DNA of 64,000 nt from Pseudomonadota bacterium (GTDB taxonomy: Bacteria > Pseudomonadota > Alphaproteobacteria > Acetobacterales > Acetobacteraceae), in contig JAJXWD010000004.1 of the NCBI GenBank assembly GCA_021781835.1, positions 1-64,000 of the forward strand, written 5' to 3'. Made by a program: the position numbers and the translations under genes. Position 1 is the first letter of the stretch. Every line of letters begins with the position of its first letter. Below are positions 1 to 8,081 of the stretch, in pieces. The notes under the pieces are model-generated. The model did not search any database. It saw nothing but the letters and a program-made list of their open reading frames with translations, and had not been told where the DNA came from.

Positions 1-150
1 TGAAATTATTAAAAATTTTTGCGGGGTTTGGGGAGCTTTTTCTAAAAAGCTCCCCAAGATTCCGCCCCTTTTTTGTAAAAAAGGGGCGGCCCCAAAAAAC
101 TTTTGATAATTTTTCAGGAGATTTTTTAAGAGGCTTTTAAAACAGTTTCT
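1..150 (-). repeat. Composite two-hairpin intergenic element, full copy
   Basis: Two strong palindromes lie side by side: a GGGGAGCTTTTT / AAAAAGCTCCCC hairpin (about 31-56) and a CCGCCCCTTTTTT / AAAAAAGGGGCGG hairpin (about 62-90). Beyond them is an A/T-rich tail to about 150. Read as the reverse complement, the whole stretch aligns with 29349-29500, including the tail with CTGTTTTAAAAG. It follows the end of the minus-strand regulator gene, so it could act as its terminator. The element may begin left of the window edge. Confidence 0.8.
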
Positions 151-160
151 AAGCCTGTTT

Positions 161-227
161 TAGCGATCAATTTCATTGGGTTGGCTTGTGTCTGCCGACA
201 TAATCCAAACCAATATCGATCTAAAAC
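161..227 (+). repeat. Imperfect palindrome of about 65 bp, copy 1
   Basis: The stretch starts with GCGATCAATTTCATTGGG and ends with CCAATATCGATCTAAAAC. The two halves are imperfectly complementary (GATCAATTTCATTGG against GATCGATATTGG), giving a long hairpin with a short GCCGACA-like loop. Near-identical sequence occurs inverted at 17132-17197, and a more diverged copy at 43210-43272. The right end overlaps the stop codon of the neighbouring minus-strand regulator. No transposase is adjacent; a MITE- or REP-like element is the inference. Confidence 0.75.
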
Positions 228-799
228 GAGGCCGGCGTGGCGGCGCTGACCAGCACGCAGGGCTCGGGGCCGGGGTTGCGGAACCGGTGGGGAATGTCGG
301 AGCGGAAATAATAGGCATCGCCCGGGCCGAGCTGGCGCTCCTGCATGCCGACCGTGACGATAATCGTGCCCGAGATGACGATGCCGCATTCCTCGCCCTC
401 GTGGCGGAGCATGGCATCGCCCGTATCGGCGCCGGGCTCATAGGTTTCCTTGAGCATCAGCAGCGCGCGCTCCTTCATTTTGGCGCCGATCATGCGCCAG
501 CTCATCGCCGGGTCGGAGGCGATGTCGGGCAGGCTTTCGGCCGTGAAGAACACTTCCTCGCTCGGGGAGAAATTGAGGGTGAAGAAATCCGCCATCGAGA
601 GGGGGATGCCGTCGAGGATCTTCCTGAGCGAGGAGATCGAGGGGCTGACCCGGTTTTGCTCGATGAGCGAGATGGCGCCGTTGGTGACACCCGCGCGGCG
701 GGCCAATTCACGCTGGGTCAGGCCAAAAATTTGCCGTACCAGCTTCAGGCGGGTGCCGATGTCTTCTGAAATCTCCCCGGTCTCGAAATCTTCCGCCAT
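221..799 (-). CDS. XRE-family repressor with C-terminal cupin (PuuR-like)
   Basis: The 192-residue protein has an N-terminal helix-turn-helix of the XRE type (about residues 14-68, with LTQRELARRAGVTNGAIS) and a C-terminal cupin fold (about 115-185, with GDAYYFRSDIPHRF). This is the architecture of PuuR and related regulators of polyamine or amino-acid catabolism. It is divergent from a potABCD-puuAB-like cluster across a 227-bp gap, so it most likely controls that cluster in response to putrescine or a breakdown product. The ATG at 799 gives the conserved N-terminus. The ligand is inferred from context only. Confidence 0.85.
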   Translation of the reverse strand: MAEDFETGEISEDIGTRLKLVRQIFGLTQRELARRAGVTNGAISLIEQNRVSPSISSLRKILDGIPLSMADFFTLNFSPSEEVFFTAESLPDIASDPAMSWRMIGAKMKERALLMLKETYEPGADTGDAMLRHEGEECGIVISGTIIVTVGMQERQLGPGDAYYFRSDIPHRFRNPGPEPCVLVSAATPASF

Positions 800-1026
800 G
801 GCCTCTGCTGTTGTTATGCGTTTAGGATTCTGGACGATGTTACGCGCCCTGCCTGCTCAACCGCAATGGCTATTCCCCGCAAGGCGCGAAACTTTGCCCA
901 ATTATTCTTGACGCCGACCTATAGGTTAAGCCAGACTTGAAAGGTAACAAAAACGGGGATTTGCGTGCTGTGGAACATAACGCCGCCCGATATTGACCAT
1001 CTTGCCCCCCTAAGCGGGAAGGGGGG
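800..1026. promoter_or_regulatory. Divergent control region, regulator / polyamine operon
   Basis: This 227-bp gap separates the start of the XRE-cupin gene from the ATP-binding protein gene transcribed the other way. It must hold both promoters and probably the repressor operator. The stretch is less GC-rich around 905-960, but no palindrome or canonical -35/-10 pair stands out clearly enough to place a site. Confidence 0.5.
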
Positions 1027-2124
1027 ATGATGTCCGCCTCCCAGACCGTTGCCGCCACGCGGCGCGGCGCCATCTCGCTCACGGGTGTTACCCGTATTTT
1101 CACCGGCGCGGCCCCCGCCGTCGATCATATCGATCTCGACATCCATCCTGGTGAGTTCTTCACCCTGCTCGGCCCCTCGGGCTGCGGCAAAACCACGTTG
1201 CTGCGCATGATCGCCGGGTTCGAAACCCCCGATGACGGGCGCATCCTCATCTCGGGGCGCGAAATGCAGGACGTGCCGGCCCATAAGCGGGCCGTCAACA
1301 CGGTGTTTCAGTCCTACGCGCTGTTTCCGCATCTCAATGTCGAGCAGAATATCGGCTTCGGGCTCAAGATGCAGGGCGTGAAATCGCCCGAGCGCAAGAA
1401 GCGCGTGGATGCCATCATGGAGCTCACCCAGATCGGGCAATTCGCCAAGCGCTCGGCGGCCCAGCTCTCGGGCGGCCAGCGCCAGCGCGTGGCGCTGGCG
1501 CGCGCGCTGGTCAATGAGCCCGAGGTGGTGCTGCTCGATGAGCCGCTCTCGGCGCTCGACGCCAAGCTGCGCGCCGAATTGCAGATCGAATTGCTGCGCA
1601 TGCAAAAGCGCCTCGGCATGACCTTCATCTTCGTCACCCATGACCAGCACGAGGCGCTGGTGATGTCTGACCGCATCGCGGTGATGAGCAAGGGGCGGCT
1701 CCAGCAGATCGGCCCTGTGCTCGATGTGTATGAGCGCCCGCGAAATGTTTTCGTGGCGGAGTTTCTGGGGCTGTCCAACATCTGGCCGATCACCGGCCAC
1801 GCGGGTGACAGGGCCACCACGCCGCTGGGGGCGCTGGCCATCAACGAACCCTGCCAGCCCGGCGCCCTGGCGATGATCCGGCCCGAAAAAATCTGGCTCT
1901 ATAACGACACCGCCGCCCCCAAGGACCGGCCGAACCAGTTTTTCGGCACCATCAGCGAGGCGATTTACATGGGCGCGGCCACGCAATACCGGGTGGAGCT
2001 GGCCGGCGGGCAAATGGTGCTGGCCTATGACACCAACAACCAGGCCGCCGAACGCTCCTGGCGGCCGGGCGAAAAAGTGGCGGTGGAGCTGAAACCCGAA
2101 AATATCATGCTGGTGCAGCCCTGA
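1027..2124 (+). CDS. potA: Polyamine ABC transporter ATP-binding protein (PotA-like)
   Basis: This 365-residue ATPase energises uptake of putrescine or spermidine from the cytoplasmic face of the inner membrane. Walker A is GPSGCGKTT (near residue 50), the signature motif is LSGGQRQRVALARAL (near 150), Walker B is VVLLDEPLSALD, and the switch histidine lies in VTHDQHEAL. A TOBE-like C-terminal domain follows. Two ATGs are adjacent (1027 and 1030) behind a purine-rich AAGGGGGG; the second is better spaced. It heads an operon with two permeases and a binding protein. PotA and PotG/SpuF types cannot be told apart by eye. Confidence 0.9.
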   Translation: MMSASQTVAATRRGAISLTGVTRIFTGAAPAVDHIDLDIHPGEFFTLLGPSGCGKTTLLRMIAGFETPDDGRILISGREMQDVPAHKRAVNTVFQSYALFPHLNVEQNIGFGLKMQGVKSPERKKRVDAIMELTQIGQFAKRSAAQLSGGQRQRVALARALVNEPEVVLLDEPLSALDAKLRAELQIELLRMQKRLGMTFIFVTHDQHEALVMSDRIAVMSKGRLQQIGPVLDVYERPRNVFVAEFLGLSNIWPITGHAGDRATTPLGALAINEPCQPGALAMIRPEKIWLYNDTAAPKDRPNQFFGTISEAIYMGAATQYRVELAGGQMVLAYDTNNQAAERSWRPGEKVAVELKPENIMLVQP

Positions 2125-2169
2125 GCCCGGGCGGCTCACGCGACTGGCACCGTACAAGCGGATGACGTT

Positions 2170-3084
2170 ATGAAACGCGCAAAGACCGAAGTGGAACTCG
2201 AGGCCGGCCGCCAGCGCCGGCGGCTGATGGCCAGCTCAGGGCCGGGCCTCGCCTGGATCATGCTCTTTCTGATCCTGCCCTCCGCGGTGCTGCTCGGCAT
2301 CGCCTTTTTCTCGAGCGATGATTACGGCAACCCGGTGATGCCGCTTTCCACCCAGGCCTTTGGCCAGGTGGCGGGCTATTCGCTGCTCGGTTGGGACCCT
2401 GGCAATATCCTCGTCTTCCTGCGCTCGCTCAAACAGGCGGGCATCGCCACGCTGGTCTCGGCGCTGCTCTCCTATCCGCTGGTGTTTTTCATTCTCTCTC
2501 AGCGCCCGAGCCTGCGCCCGCTGCTGCTGCTGTTCATCGTGCTGCCAAGCTGGACCAACCAGGTGGTGCGCACCTATGCCTGGCTCGAGCTGCTCGGCCC
2601 CAACGCGCCCGTTTCGTGGCTCGGCCACACTCTGGGGTTTTTGCCGCCCGATCTCGGCATGGCGCCGGGCGGTTTCGCGGTGACCACGGGGCTGGCCTAT
2701 AATTACCTGCCCTACATGATCGTGCCGCTTTACGCCTCGGCCGAGAAGCTGGACTGGACGCTGGTCGAGGCCGGACGGGATTTATATGCCTCGGGGTTGC
2801 GGCTGTTTTGGCATACGGTGTTTCCGCAAACCGTGCCGGGGCTGCTGTCGGGCATCATCTTCGTCGCCATTCCGGCATTTGGAGATTATGTGGTGCCCCA
2901 GCTGCTCGGCGGCGACAAGGCGATGATGATCGGCTCGCTGATCGCCAACCAGTTCACCGAAACGCCCGACTGGCCCTATGGCGCGGCACTCACGCTCATC
3001 ATGCTGGTGTTCACCGCCGCCGGGCTGGTGGCGTTCCGGGTCGTCTCCCAAAAGGTCGGCGGGGCCGAGGAGGCGGCGGTATGA
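2170..3084 (+). CDS. potB: Polyamine ABC transporter permease (PotB-like)
   Basis: This 304-residue inner-membrane permease has about six membrane segments. It carries the cytoplasmic EAA-type loop contacting the ATPase (around EAGRDLYASGLRLFWHTVFP, then PGLLSGIIFVAIPAFGDYVVP), typical of the PotB/PotH family. It lies 45 bp after the ATPase gene, and its stop overlaps the next permease start in an ATGA tetranucleotide, implying translational coupling. Confidence 0.9.
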   Translation: MKRAKTEVELEAGRQRRRLMASSGPGLAWIMLFLILPSAVLLGIAFFSSDDYGNPVMPLSTQAFGQVAGYSLLGWDPGNILVFLRSLKQAGIATLVSALLSYPLVFFILSQRPSLRPLLLLFIVLPSWTNQVVRTYAWLELLGPNAPVSWLGHTLGFLPPDLGMAPGGFAVTTGLAYNYLPYMIVPLYASAEKLDWTLVEAGRDLYASGLRLFWHTVFPQTVPGLLSGIIFVAIPAFGDYVVPQLLGGDKAMMIGSLIANQFTETPDWPYGAALTLIMLVFTAAGLVAFRVVSQKVGGAEEAAV

Positions 3085-3914
3085 GCATACCCGCCTCCGT
3101 CCGCTATACGCTCGCGGGCATTTCCTGGCCCGTTTACGTGCTGCTCTACACGCCGCTGGTGCTGGTGGCCTATTACTCGCTCACCCCCCACGCGGCGAGC
3201 GAGTGGCACGCCTACCAGCTGCTCTTCTCCGACAGCGCCGTGTTCACGGCCCTGCAACGCTCGCTCATTTTGGCGCTCGGCTCGGCCAGCAGCTCAACCG
3301 CGCTTGGCGTGCTGCTGGGCTACGGGCTGGCGCGCTTTCGCAACCGGCACGGCCGGGGCTGGCTTTCGCATCTGCCCGGCCTGATCATCTACACCCCCAT
3401 CATCATGCCCTCGATCGTGTTCGGCATCAGCGAGCTGATCTTTTTCAACCTGGTGCACAACGCCACCGGCCTGTTCGCCGCCGGGCTGCAAACCATGATG
3501 ATCGCCCACATCACCTTTCAGGTGCCTTATGTCGCGCTCACCGTGTTCGCGCGCCTGTCCGGGCTCGACCCCAATTTGTTCGACGCCGCCCACGACCTCT
3601 ACGCCGACGGCGTGAAAAGCTTCATCCACCTGATTTTGCCCGTGGTGCAGCCGGCCATCATCGGCGGGTTCCTGCTCGGCATCACCCTCTCGATCGACGA
3701 TTTCACCATCAGCTTCTTCACCGCCGGACCCGGCAGCGTGACCTTGCCGATCTACATCTACTCGGCCATCGCGCGCAAAGGCGTGACACCCGAGATCAAC
3801 GCCCTGGGCACGGTGATGATCGGCACGATCATCATCATGGCGCTGGGGCATTTTTTCATCACCAGCCGGCGCGAGCGCGCCGGTCACTTCGCAGCAAGGG
3901 GGAATTTAGGATGA
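3081..3914 (+). CDS. potC: Polyamine ABC transporter permease (PotC-like)
   Basis: This 277-residue second permease of the transporter has about six membrane spans and an EAA loop near FDAAHDLYADGVKSF, followed by LLGITLSIDDFTISFF, a strong PotC/PotI hallmark. The open frame extends upstream into potB, but the ATG at 3081 overlaps the potB stop (ATGA) and gives the expected N-terminus. Its own stop overlaps the next gene's ATG in the same way. Confidence 0.9.
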   Translation: MSIPASVRYTLAGISWPVYVLLYTPLVLVAYYSLTPHAASEWHAYQLLFSDSAVFTALQRSLILALGSASSSTALGVLLGYGLARFRNRHGRGWLSHLPGLIIYTPIIMPSIVFGISELIFFNLVHNATGLFAAGLQTMMIAHITFQVPYVALTVFARLSGLDPNLFDAAHDLYADGVKSFIHLILPVVQPAIIGGFLLGITLSIDDFTISFFTAGPGSVTLPIYIYSAIARKGVTPEINALGTVMIGTIIIMALGHFFITSRRERAGHFAARGNLG

Positions 3915-4984
3915 GGGTTTTACGCAATCTCGCGCTGGGCGCCGTCGCGCTCGGCCTTGGCGCCCTGTTCGGCGCACCGCACGCGGCGCAAGCCGACCAG
4001 CCAACGCTCAATTTGTTCATCTGGTCGGATTATATCGACCCGGCGCTGATCACCAAATTCGAGCAGCAATGCAAGTGCAAGGTGGTCGAGACCGACTATG
4101 AGAGCAATGCCGAGATGGAGGCCAAGCTCCGCGCCGGGGGGGATTCGCAATATGACGTGGTGGTGCCCTCGAGCTATTATGTGCCCGAGCTGCAAGACGA
4201 GGGGCTGATCCAGAAGCTCGACCACGCCAAGCTGACCAATTTCGGCAATCTCGCCAAACGGTTCCAGAACCCCACCTACGACCCCAACGACGCCTACTCG
4301 ATTCCCTATCAGTGGGGCACCACCGGCGTGGTCTACGACCCCTCGAAGATCAAGGGCACCCCGACCGGCTGGGGCCTGCTGTTCGACCCCAAGCAAAACC
4401 CCAGCTACCCGTTCCTGTTTCCCAAGGGCGAAGGGCGTGACCAGATCGGCGCCGCCTGCGCCTATCTTGGCTATGGCTTCAACTGCTCGAAGGAAAGCCA
4501 GTGGATCGCCGCGGCCAAGCTGATCGAGCAGATGAAGAAACGCCCGAATTTCGCCGGTTTCGTCGATGAGACGCCCGGCCTTGGCCAAGTGAAGAAAGGG
4601 CTGGCCGCCGTGTCGATGGCTTATAACGGCGATGTCGGCCAGTGCGTGGCGGATGGCTCCTGCGTCAAACTCAAATATTACCTGCCCAAGGAAGGGTCGG
4701 AAATCTGGGTGGACACCATGGCCATTCCCGCCCATGCGCCCCACCCCGAGCTCGGGCTCGAATTCATCAACTTCATCCTCGACGCCAGTAACGGCGCCGA
4801 TCTTTCCAACTACAACCAATATGCCAGCCCCAACGCCGCCTCGCAGAAGCAGCTCACGGGCATCATGGCCTCCGACCTCATCAATCCCTCCGAGGCGGAG
4901 CTGAAGAACCTGCAGTTCCTGGCGCCCCTGCGCGGCGCCAAATACAAGCTGTTCAACCAGATCTGGACCAGCGTGCTCCAGTAA
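3911..4984 (+). CDS. potD: Periplasmic polyamine-binding protein (PotD/PotF-like)
   Basis: This 357-residue extracytoplasmic receptor delivers putrescine or spermidine to the transporter. It has an N-terminal signal peptide of about 28 residues ending near APHAAQA and a mature start with LNLFIWSDYIDP, the typical NWSDYI-like opening of PotD/PotF. The aromatic and acidic motifs VVVPSSYYVPELQ and WGTTGVVYDP also fit. The ATG at 3911 overlaps the potC stop; the longer upstream frame runs through potC and is not used. Confidence 0.92.
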   Translation: MRVLRNLALGAVALGLGALFGAPHAAQADQPTLNLFIWSDYIDPALITKFEQQCKCKVVETDYESNAEMEAKLRAGGDSQYDVVVPSSYYVPELQDEGLIQKLDHAKLTNFGNLAKRFQNPTYDPNDAYSIPYQWGTTGVVYDPSKIKGTPTGWGLLFDPKQNPSYPFLFPKGEGRDQIGAACAYLGYGFNCSKESQWIAAAKLIEQMKKRPNFAGFVDETPGLGQVKKGLAAVSMAYNGDVGQCVADGSCVKLKYYLPKEGSEIWVDTMAIPAHAPHPELGLEFINFILDASNGADLSNYNQYASPNAASQKQLTGIMASDLINPSEAELKNLQFLAPLRGAKYKLFNQIWTSVLQ

Positions 4985-5041
4985 CCCAGGCCATGGCGGC
5001 GGGGCAGGGTGCCCCGCCGTCTCGCCCAATCTGAGGATGAC

Positions 5042-6391
5042 ATGAGTGATAAGATCGATCTGAAGGAGTGGTTCGACGAGCATCGGATCACGGAAGTCGA
5101 ATGTCTGGTGCCCGACCTCACCGGCATTCCGCGCGGCAAGATCATGCCGGCGCAGAAATTTTTCCAAGGCGGCGCGCCGCGCCTGCCCGAGGCCATTTTC
5201 ATCCAGTCCGTCACCGGCGAATATCCGGACGACCCCGAAGACACCCTGACCGACCCGGCGATCATCGACATCCAGCTGGTGCCCGATGCCTCGACCGTGC
5301 GCCTGGTGCCCTGGGCGCACGAGCCCACCGCACAGATCATCCATGACTGCCAATACGCCAACGGCACGCCGGTGCCGATGGCGCCTCGGCAGGTGCTGCG
5401 GCGCGTGCTCAAGCTGTATGAGGAAAAAGGCTGGAAGCCGGTGCTGGCGCCGGAGCTGGAATTTTATCTGGTCGCGCGCAATACCGACCCCGACTACCCG
5501 CTGGTGCCGCCCATCGGCCGCTCGGGCCGCCAGGAATCGGGGCGCCAGAGCTACTCGATCGACGCGGTCAACGAGTTCGACCCGCTCTTCGAGGAAATGT
5601 ATGATTTCTGCGATTTGCAGGAAATGGACCTCGATACGCTGATCCATGAAGAGGGCGCGGCACAGGTGGAGATCAATTTCCTCCATGGCGACCCGCTCAG
5701 CCTGGCTGACCAGGTGTTCTTGTTCAAGCGCACGGTGCGCGAGGTGGCGCTGCGCCACAATATCTACGCCACCTTCATGGCCAAGCCCATGGGCGGCGAG
5801 CCGGGCAGCGCCATGCATGTGCACCAGAGCATCGTGGACCCCCAAACCGGCGCCAATTTGTTCGCCGGCCCCGACGGCAAGGCCAGCCCGTTGTTCAAGA
5901 GCTATCTCGCGGGTCTGCAAAAATACATTCCCGCCGTGATGCCGATTTTCGGGCCGAACGTGAATTCCTACCGCCGGCTGGCCCGCTTCTCCAACGCGCC
6001 CATCAATTTGCAATGGGGCTATGACAACCGCACCTGCGGGCTGCGCGTGCCCTTTGGCGAGCCCGCCGCCATGCGCGTGGAAAACCGCGTGCCGGGCGCC
6101 GATGCCAACCCCTATCTGGCCTTCGCGGCGACGCTGGCCTGCGGGTATCTCGGCATGGTCGAGGGGCTGACGCCCACGCCCGAGCAAAAAGGCTCGGCCT
6201 ATTCGGGCGCCTATACCCTACCCCGCGAACTCAGCAAGGCGCTGGATTTGATGGACCAGAGCAAGGCCATGCGCGAGATTTTGGGCGAGAAGCTGGTCGA
6301 TGTGCTGGTGGCGGTAAAACGTATTGAATACGAAACATATCTGCGCGTCATCTCGAGCTGGGAGCGTGAGCATCTGCTGCTCAATGTTTGA
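5042..6391 (+). CDS. puuA: Glutamine-synthetase-family gamma-glutamylpolyamine synthetase
   Basis: The 449-residue protein belongs to the glutamine synthetase family, with the catalytic region around NFLHGDPLSLADQVFLFK, the ATP-site segment KPMGGEPGSAMHVHQS and RVPFGEPAAMRVENRVPGAD. It has no adenylylation loop typical of GlnA. In PuuA, glutamate is ligated to putrescine with ATP as the first step of the gamma-glutamyl route. Its place behind a polyamine transporter and before a FAD amine oxidase supports that role. The ATG at 5042 has GAGGATGA just upstream; an in-frame ATG at 5009 lacks such a site. Confidence 0.87.
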   Translation: MSDKIDLKEWFDEHRITEVECLVPDLTGIPRGKIMPAQKFFQGGAPRLPEAIFIQSVTGEYPDDPEDTLTDPAIIDIQLVPDASTVRLVPWAHEPTAQIIHDCQYANGTPVPMAPRQVLRRVLKLYEEKGWKPVLAPELEFYLVARNTDPDYPLVPPIGRSGRQESGRQSYSIDAVNEFDPLFEEMYDFCDLQEMDLDTLIHEEGAAQVEINFLHGDPLSLADQVFLFKRTVREVALRHNIYATFMAKPMGGEPGSAMHVHQSIVDPQTGANLFAGPDGKASPLFKSYLAGLQKYIPAVMPIFGPNVNSYRRLARFSNAPINLQWGYDNRTCGLRVPFGEPAAMRVENRVPGADANPYLAFAATLACGYLGMVEGLTPTPEQKGSAYSGAYTLPRELSKALDLMDQSKAMREILGEKLVDVLVAVKRIEYETYLRVISSWEREHLLLNV

Positions 6392-6401
6392 ATTGGAATC
6401 T

Positions 6402-6446
6402 GGCCCTTTTTTGGAAAAAAGGGCCAGGCCCCAAAAAACTTTTGAC
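6402..6446. repeat. Short copy of the composite hairpin element, between puuA and puuB
   Basis: A perfect 11-bp stem (GGCCCTTTTTT at 6402-6412 and AAAAAAGGGCC at 6415-6425) is followed by AGGCCCCAAAAAACTTTTGA, the flank also seen at 84-113 and 25126-25142. Only one of the two hairpins of the full element is present. It may attenuate transcription between puuA and the oxidase gene. Confidence 0.7.
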
Positions 6447-6499
6447 CTTTTCCCGGAAGTTCCGGGGGGCGGTTGAACACAGGCGCTGAGCGGGGGCTC

Positions 6500-7756
6500 A
6501 TGCTCAATAATTATTATCATGCCACCGCCAAGGTGGCGTTCGAGGCCGACCGGCTCGATGGCGGCCAGAGCGTGGATGTCGCCATCATCGGCGGCGGCAT
6601 CACCGGCGTCTCGGCGGCGCTGCATCTGGCCGAGCGGGGGGTTTCGGTCGCGCTGCTCGAAGCGCACGAGATCGGCTGGGGGGCTTCGGGGCGCAATGGC
6701 GGCCAGGCCTTGCCGGGGTTTGGCGCCTCCATGCACAAAATCCACCAGCTGGTGGGCGCCGACGCCGCCAAACAGCTCTGGGACATGTCGGTCGAGGCGG
6801 TGGATTTGCTCCACGCCCAGATCGCGCGGTTCGACATCCCCGCCGACCCGGTGCGCGGCTATCTGCACGCCGCCATCAAACCGCGCCATGTGCGCGATCT
6901 GAAGCTCGAGCAGGAGGAGCTGGCCTCCTATGGCGCGCCCGTCGGACGGCTGCTGGAGGGGGCGGAGCTGCGCGCCCGGCTCGATTCGCCGCGCTATCTG
7001 GCGGCGCTCGAGGATAACATCTCGGGCCATATCCACCCCTATAACTACACGCTGGGCCTGGCCAGGGCCGCCCAGGCGGCGGGGGCGAAGCTTTATGCGC
7101 GTGCCAAGGTCAGCCATGTCGCGCAGGGCGAGACGCTCACCCTGCGGGCGGGCGGGCACGACATCCGGGCCAAATATCTGCTGGTCGCGGGCGGGGCTTA
7201 TCTGGGCGGGCTGCTGGCGGGCATCGCGGGCTATATCATGCCGGTCGGCACCTACATCATGGCCACCGAGCCGCGCGCCGACGTGGCGGCGCTGATCCCG
7301 GGCAACGAGGCGGTGGCCGATCTCAATTTCGTGCTCGATTATTTCCGCCGCTCGCCCGATGACCGCATGCTCTTTGGCGGGCGCGTGTCCTACTCCACCC
7401 TGCCGCCGCCAAGCCTGGGCGCCGCCATGCTCAGGCGGGCCGCGCGGGTGTTTCCCCGCCTGGCCGATGCGCGGGTTGAGTATGTGTGGGGCGGCAATGT
7501 CGATATCACCGTCAACCGCGCGCCGCATTTCGGGCGGCTGGCCGCCAATATCTTGTTTGCCCACGGGTTTTCGGGCCACGGGCTGGCGCTCACCGGGTTG
7601 GCCGGCAAGCTCGCCGCCGAAGCGATTGCCGGCCAGGCCGGGCGGTTTGATGTGTTTGCCCGCATTCCCCATGCGCGCTTTCCCGGCGGGCGGGCCTTGC
7701 GCATGCCCGCGCTGCTGCTCGCCACCTCATGGTTCCGGCTGCGCGATCTGTTGTAA
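6500..7756 (+). CDS. puuB: FAD-dependent amine oxidase (PuuB-like)
   Basis: This 418-residue flavoprotein of the DAO family has the dinucleotide-binding motif VAIIGGGITGVSAALHLAE near residue 27, ASGRNGGQALPGFG after it, and the C-terminal FAD motif HGFSGHGLALTGLAGKLAA. PuuB oxidises gamma-glutamylputrescine to the aldehyde with release of ammonia and hydrogen peroxide. The ATG at 6500 gives the typical start; an in-frame start at 6473 would add nine residues. The pathway's aldehyde dehydrogenase and hydrolase are not in the window. Confidence 0.85.
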   Translation: MLNNYYHATAKVAFEADRLDGGQSVDVAIIGGGITGVSAALHLAERGVSVALLEAHEIGWGASGRNGGQALPGFGASMHKIHQLVGADAAKQLWDMSVEAVDLLHAQIARFDIPADPVRGYLHAAIKPRHVRDLKLEQEELASYGAPVGRLLEGAELRARLDSPRYLAALEDNISGHIHPYNYTLGLARAAQAAGAKLYARAKVSHVAQGETLTLRAGGHDIRAKYLLVAGGAYLGGLLAGIAGYIMPVGTYIMATEPRADVAALIPGNEAVADLNFVLDYFRRSPDDRMLFGGRVSYSTLPPPSLGAAMLRRAARVFPRLADARVEYVWGGNVDITVNRAPHFGRLAANILFAHGFSGHGLALTGLAGKLAAEAIAGQAGRFDVFARIPHARFPGGRALRMPALLLATSWFRLRDLL

Positions 7757-7830
7757 GACCAGTCAGCCCCGAGGCTGACTGGTCTGCGCGTGGGGGTGGT
7801 GGGGCGGCCACGCGCAAAATAAAAGAGGTG
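7757..7830 (-). repeat. Partial 126-bp-family unit, inverted
   Basis: The stretch begins right after the oxidase stop codon with GACCAGTCAGCCCCGAGGCT and continues through GGGGCGGCCACGCGCAAAAT. It corresponds to the reverse complement of the right-hand part of the 58997-59122 unit. The segment forming the third hairpin (ACCATCCCGCCA) is missing. It directly abuts a fuller unit. Confidence 0.75.
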
Positions 7831-7958
7831 TACCCGTCAGCCCCGAGGCTGTCGGGTATGCGCGTGGGCGTTGGTGGGGTGGCCACGGGCACACTCAAAG
7901 CGTCATACCATCCCGCCACCGGACGCGATCGAGTCAAACATTTGGCGGGATGGTATGA
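7831..7958 (-). repeat. Full but diverged 126-bp-family unit, inverted
   Basis: This unit carries all three hairpins: CCCGTCAGCC...GGCTGTCGGG, a GCGCGTGGGC / GCCACGGGC pair, and ATACCATCCCGCCA / TGGCGGGATGGTAT around a loop containing CGGACGCGATCGAGTC. It is the reverse complement of the tandem units at 58997-59248, with scattered substitutions. The remaining sequence to 8081 (including CAGGAGGTGCCTG before the stress gene) shows only a ribosome binding site. Confidence 0.8.
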
Positions 7959-8081
7959 TATGCCCTCCGGCCAGGGTATCGCGGCGCGGCAAATCCAGGG
8001 CCGGCTGGTATGAGCTTGGCAAACCGCCGGGGGGGTGCGCTATAGTCGGGGTGCCATGGCCCAGCTTACAGGAGGTGCCTG

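Noticed and set aside
2978-3910. Upstream extension of the potD frame through potC
   Set aside because: The extension is Arg/His-rich, out of phase with potC, and the ATG at 3911 gives a signal peptide and coupled start.
3920-6187. 755-codon minus-strand open frame opposite potD and puuA
   Set aside because: It is a mirror of high-GC coding sequence. It is rich in His, Arg and Gly with no domain, and both plus-strand genes are clearly real.
7729-8013. 94-codon frame after puuB
   Set aside because: It spans the inverted repeat units and has no ribosome site or family.
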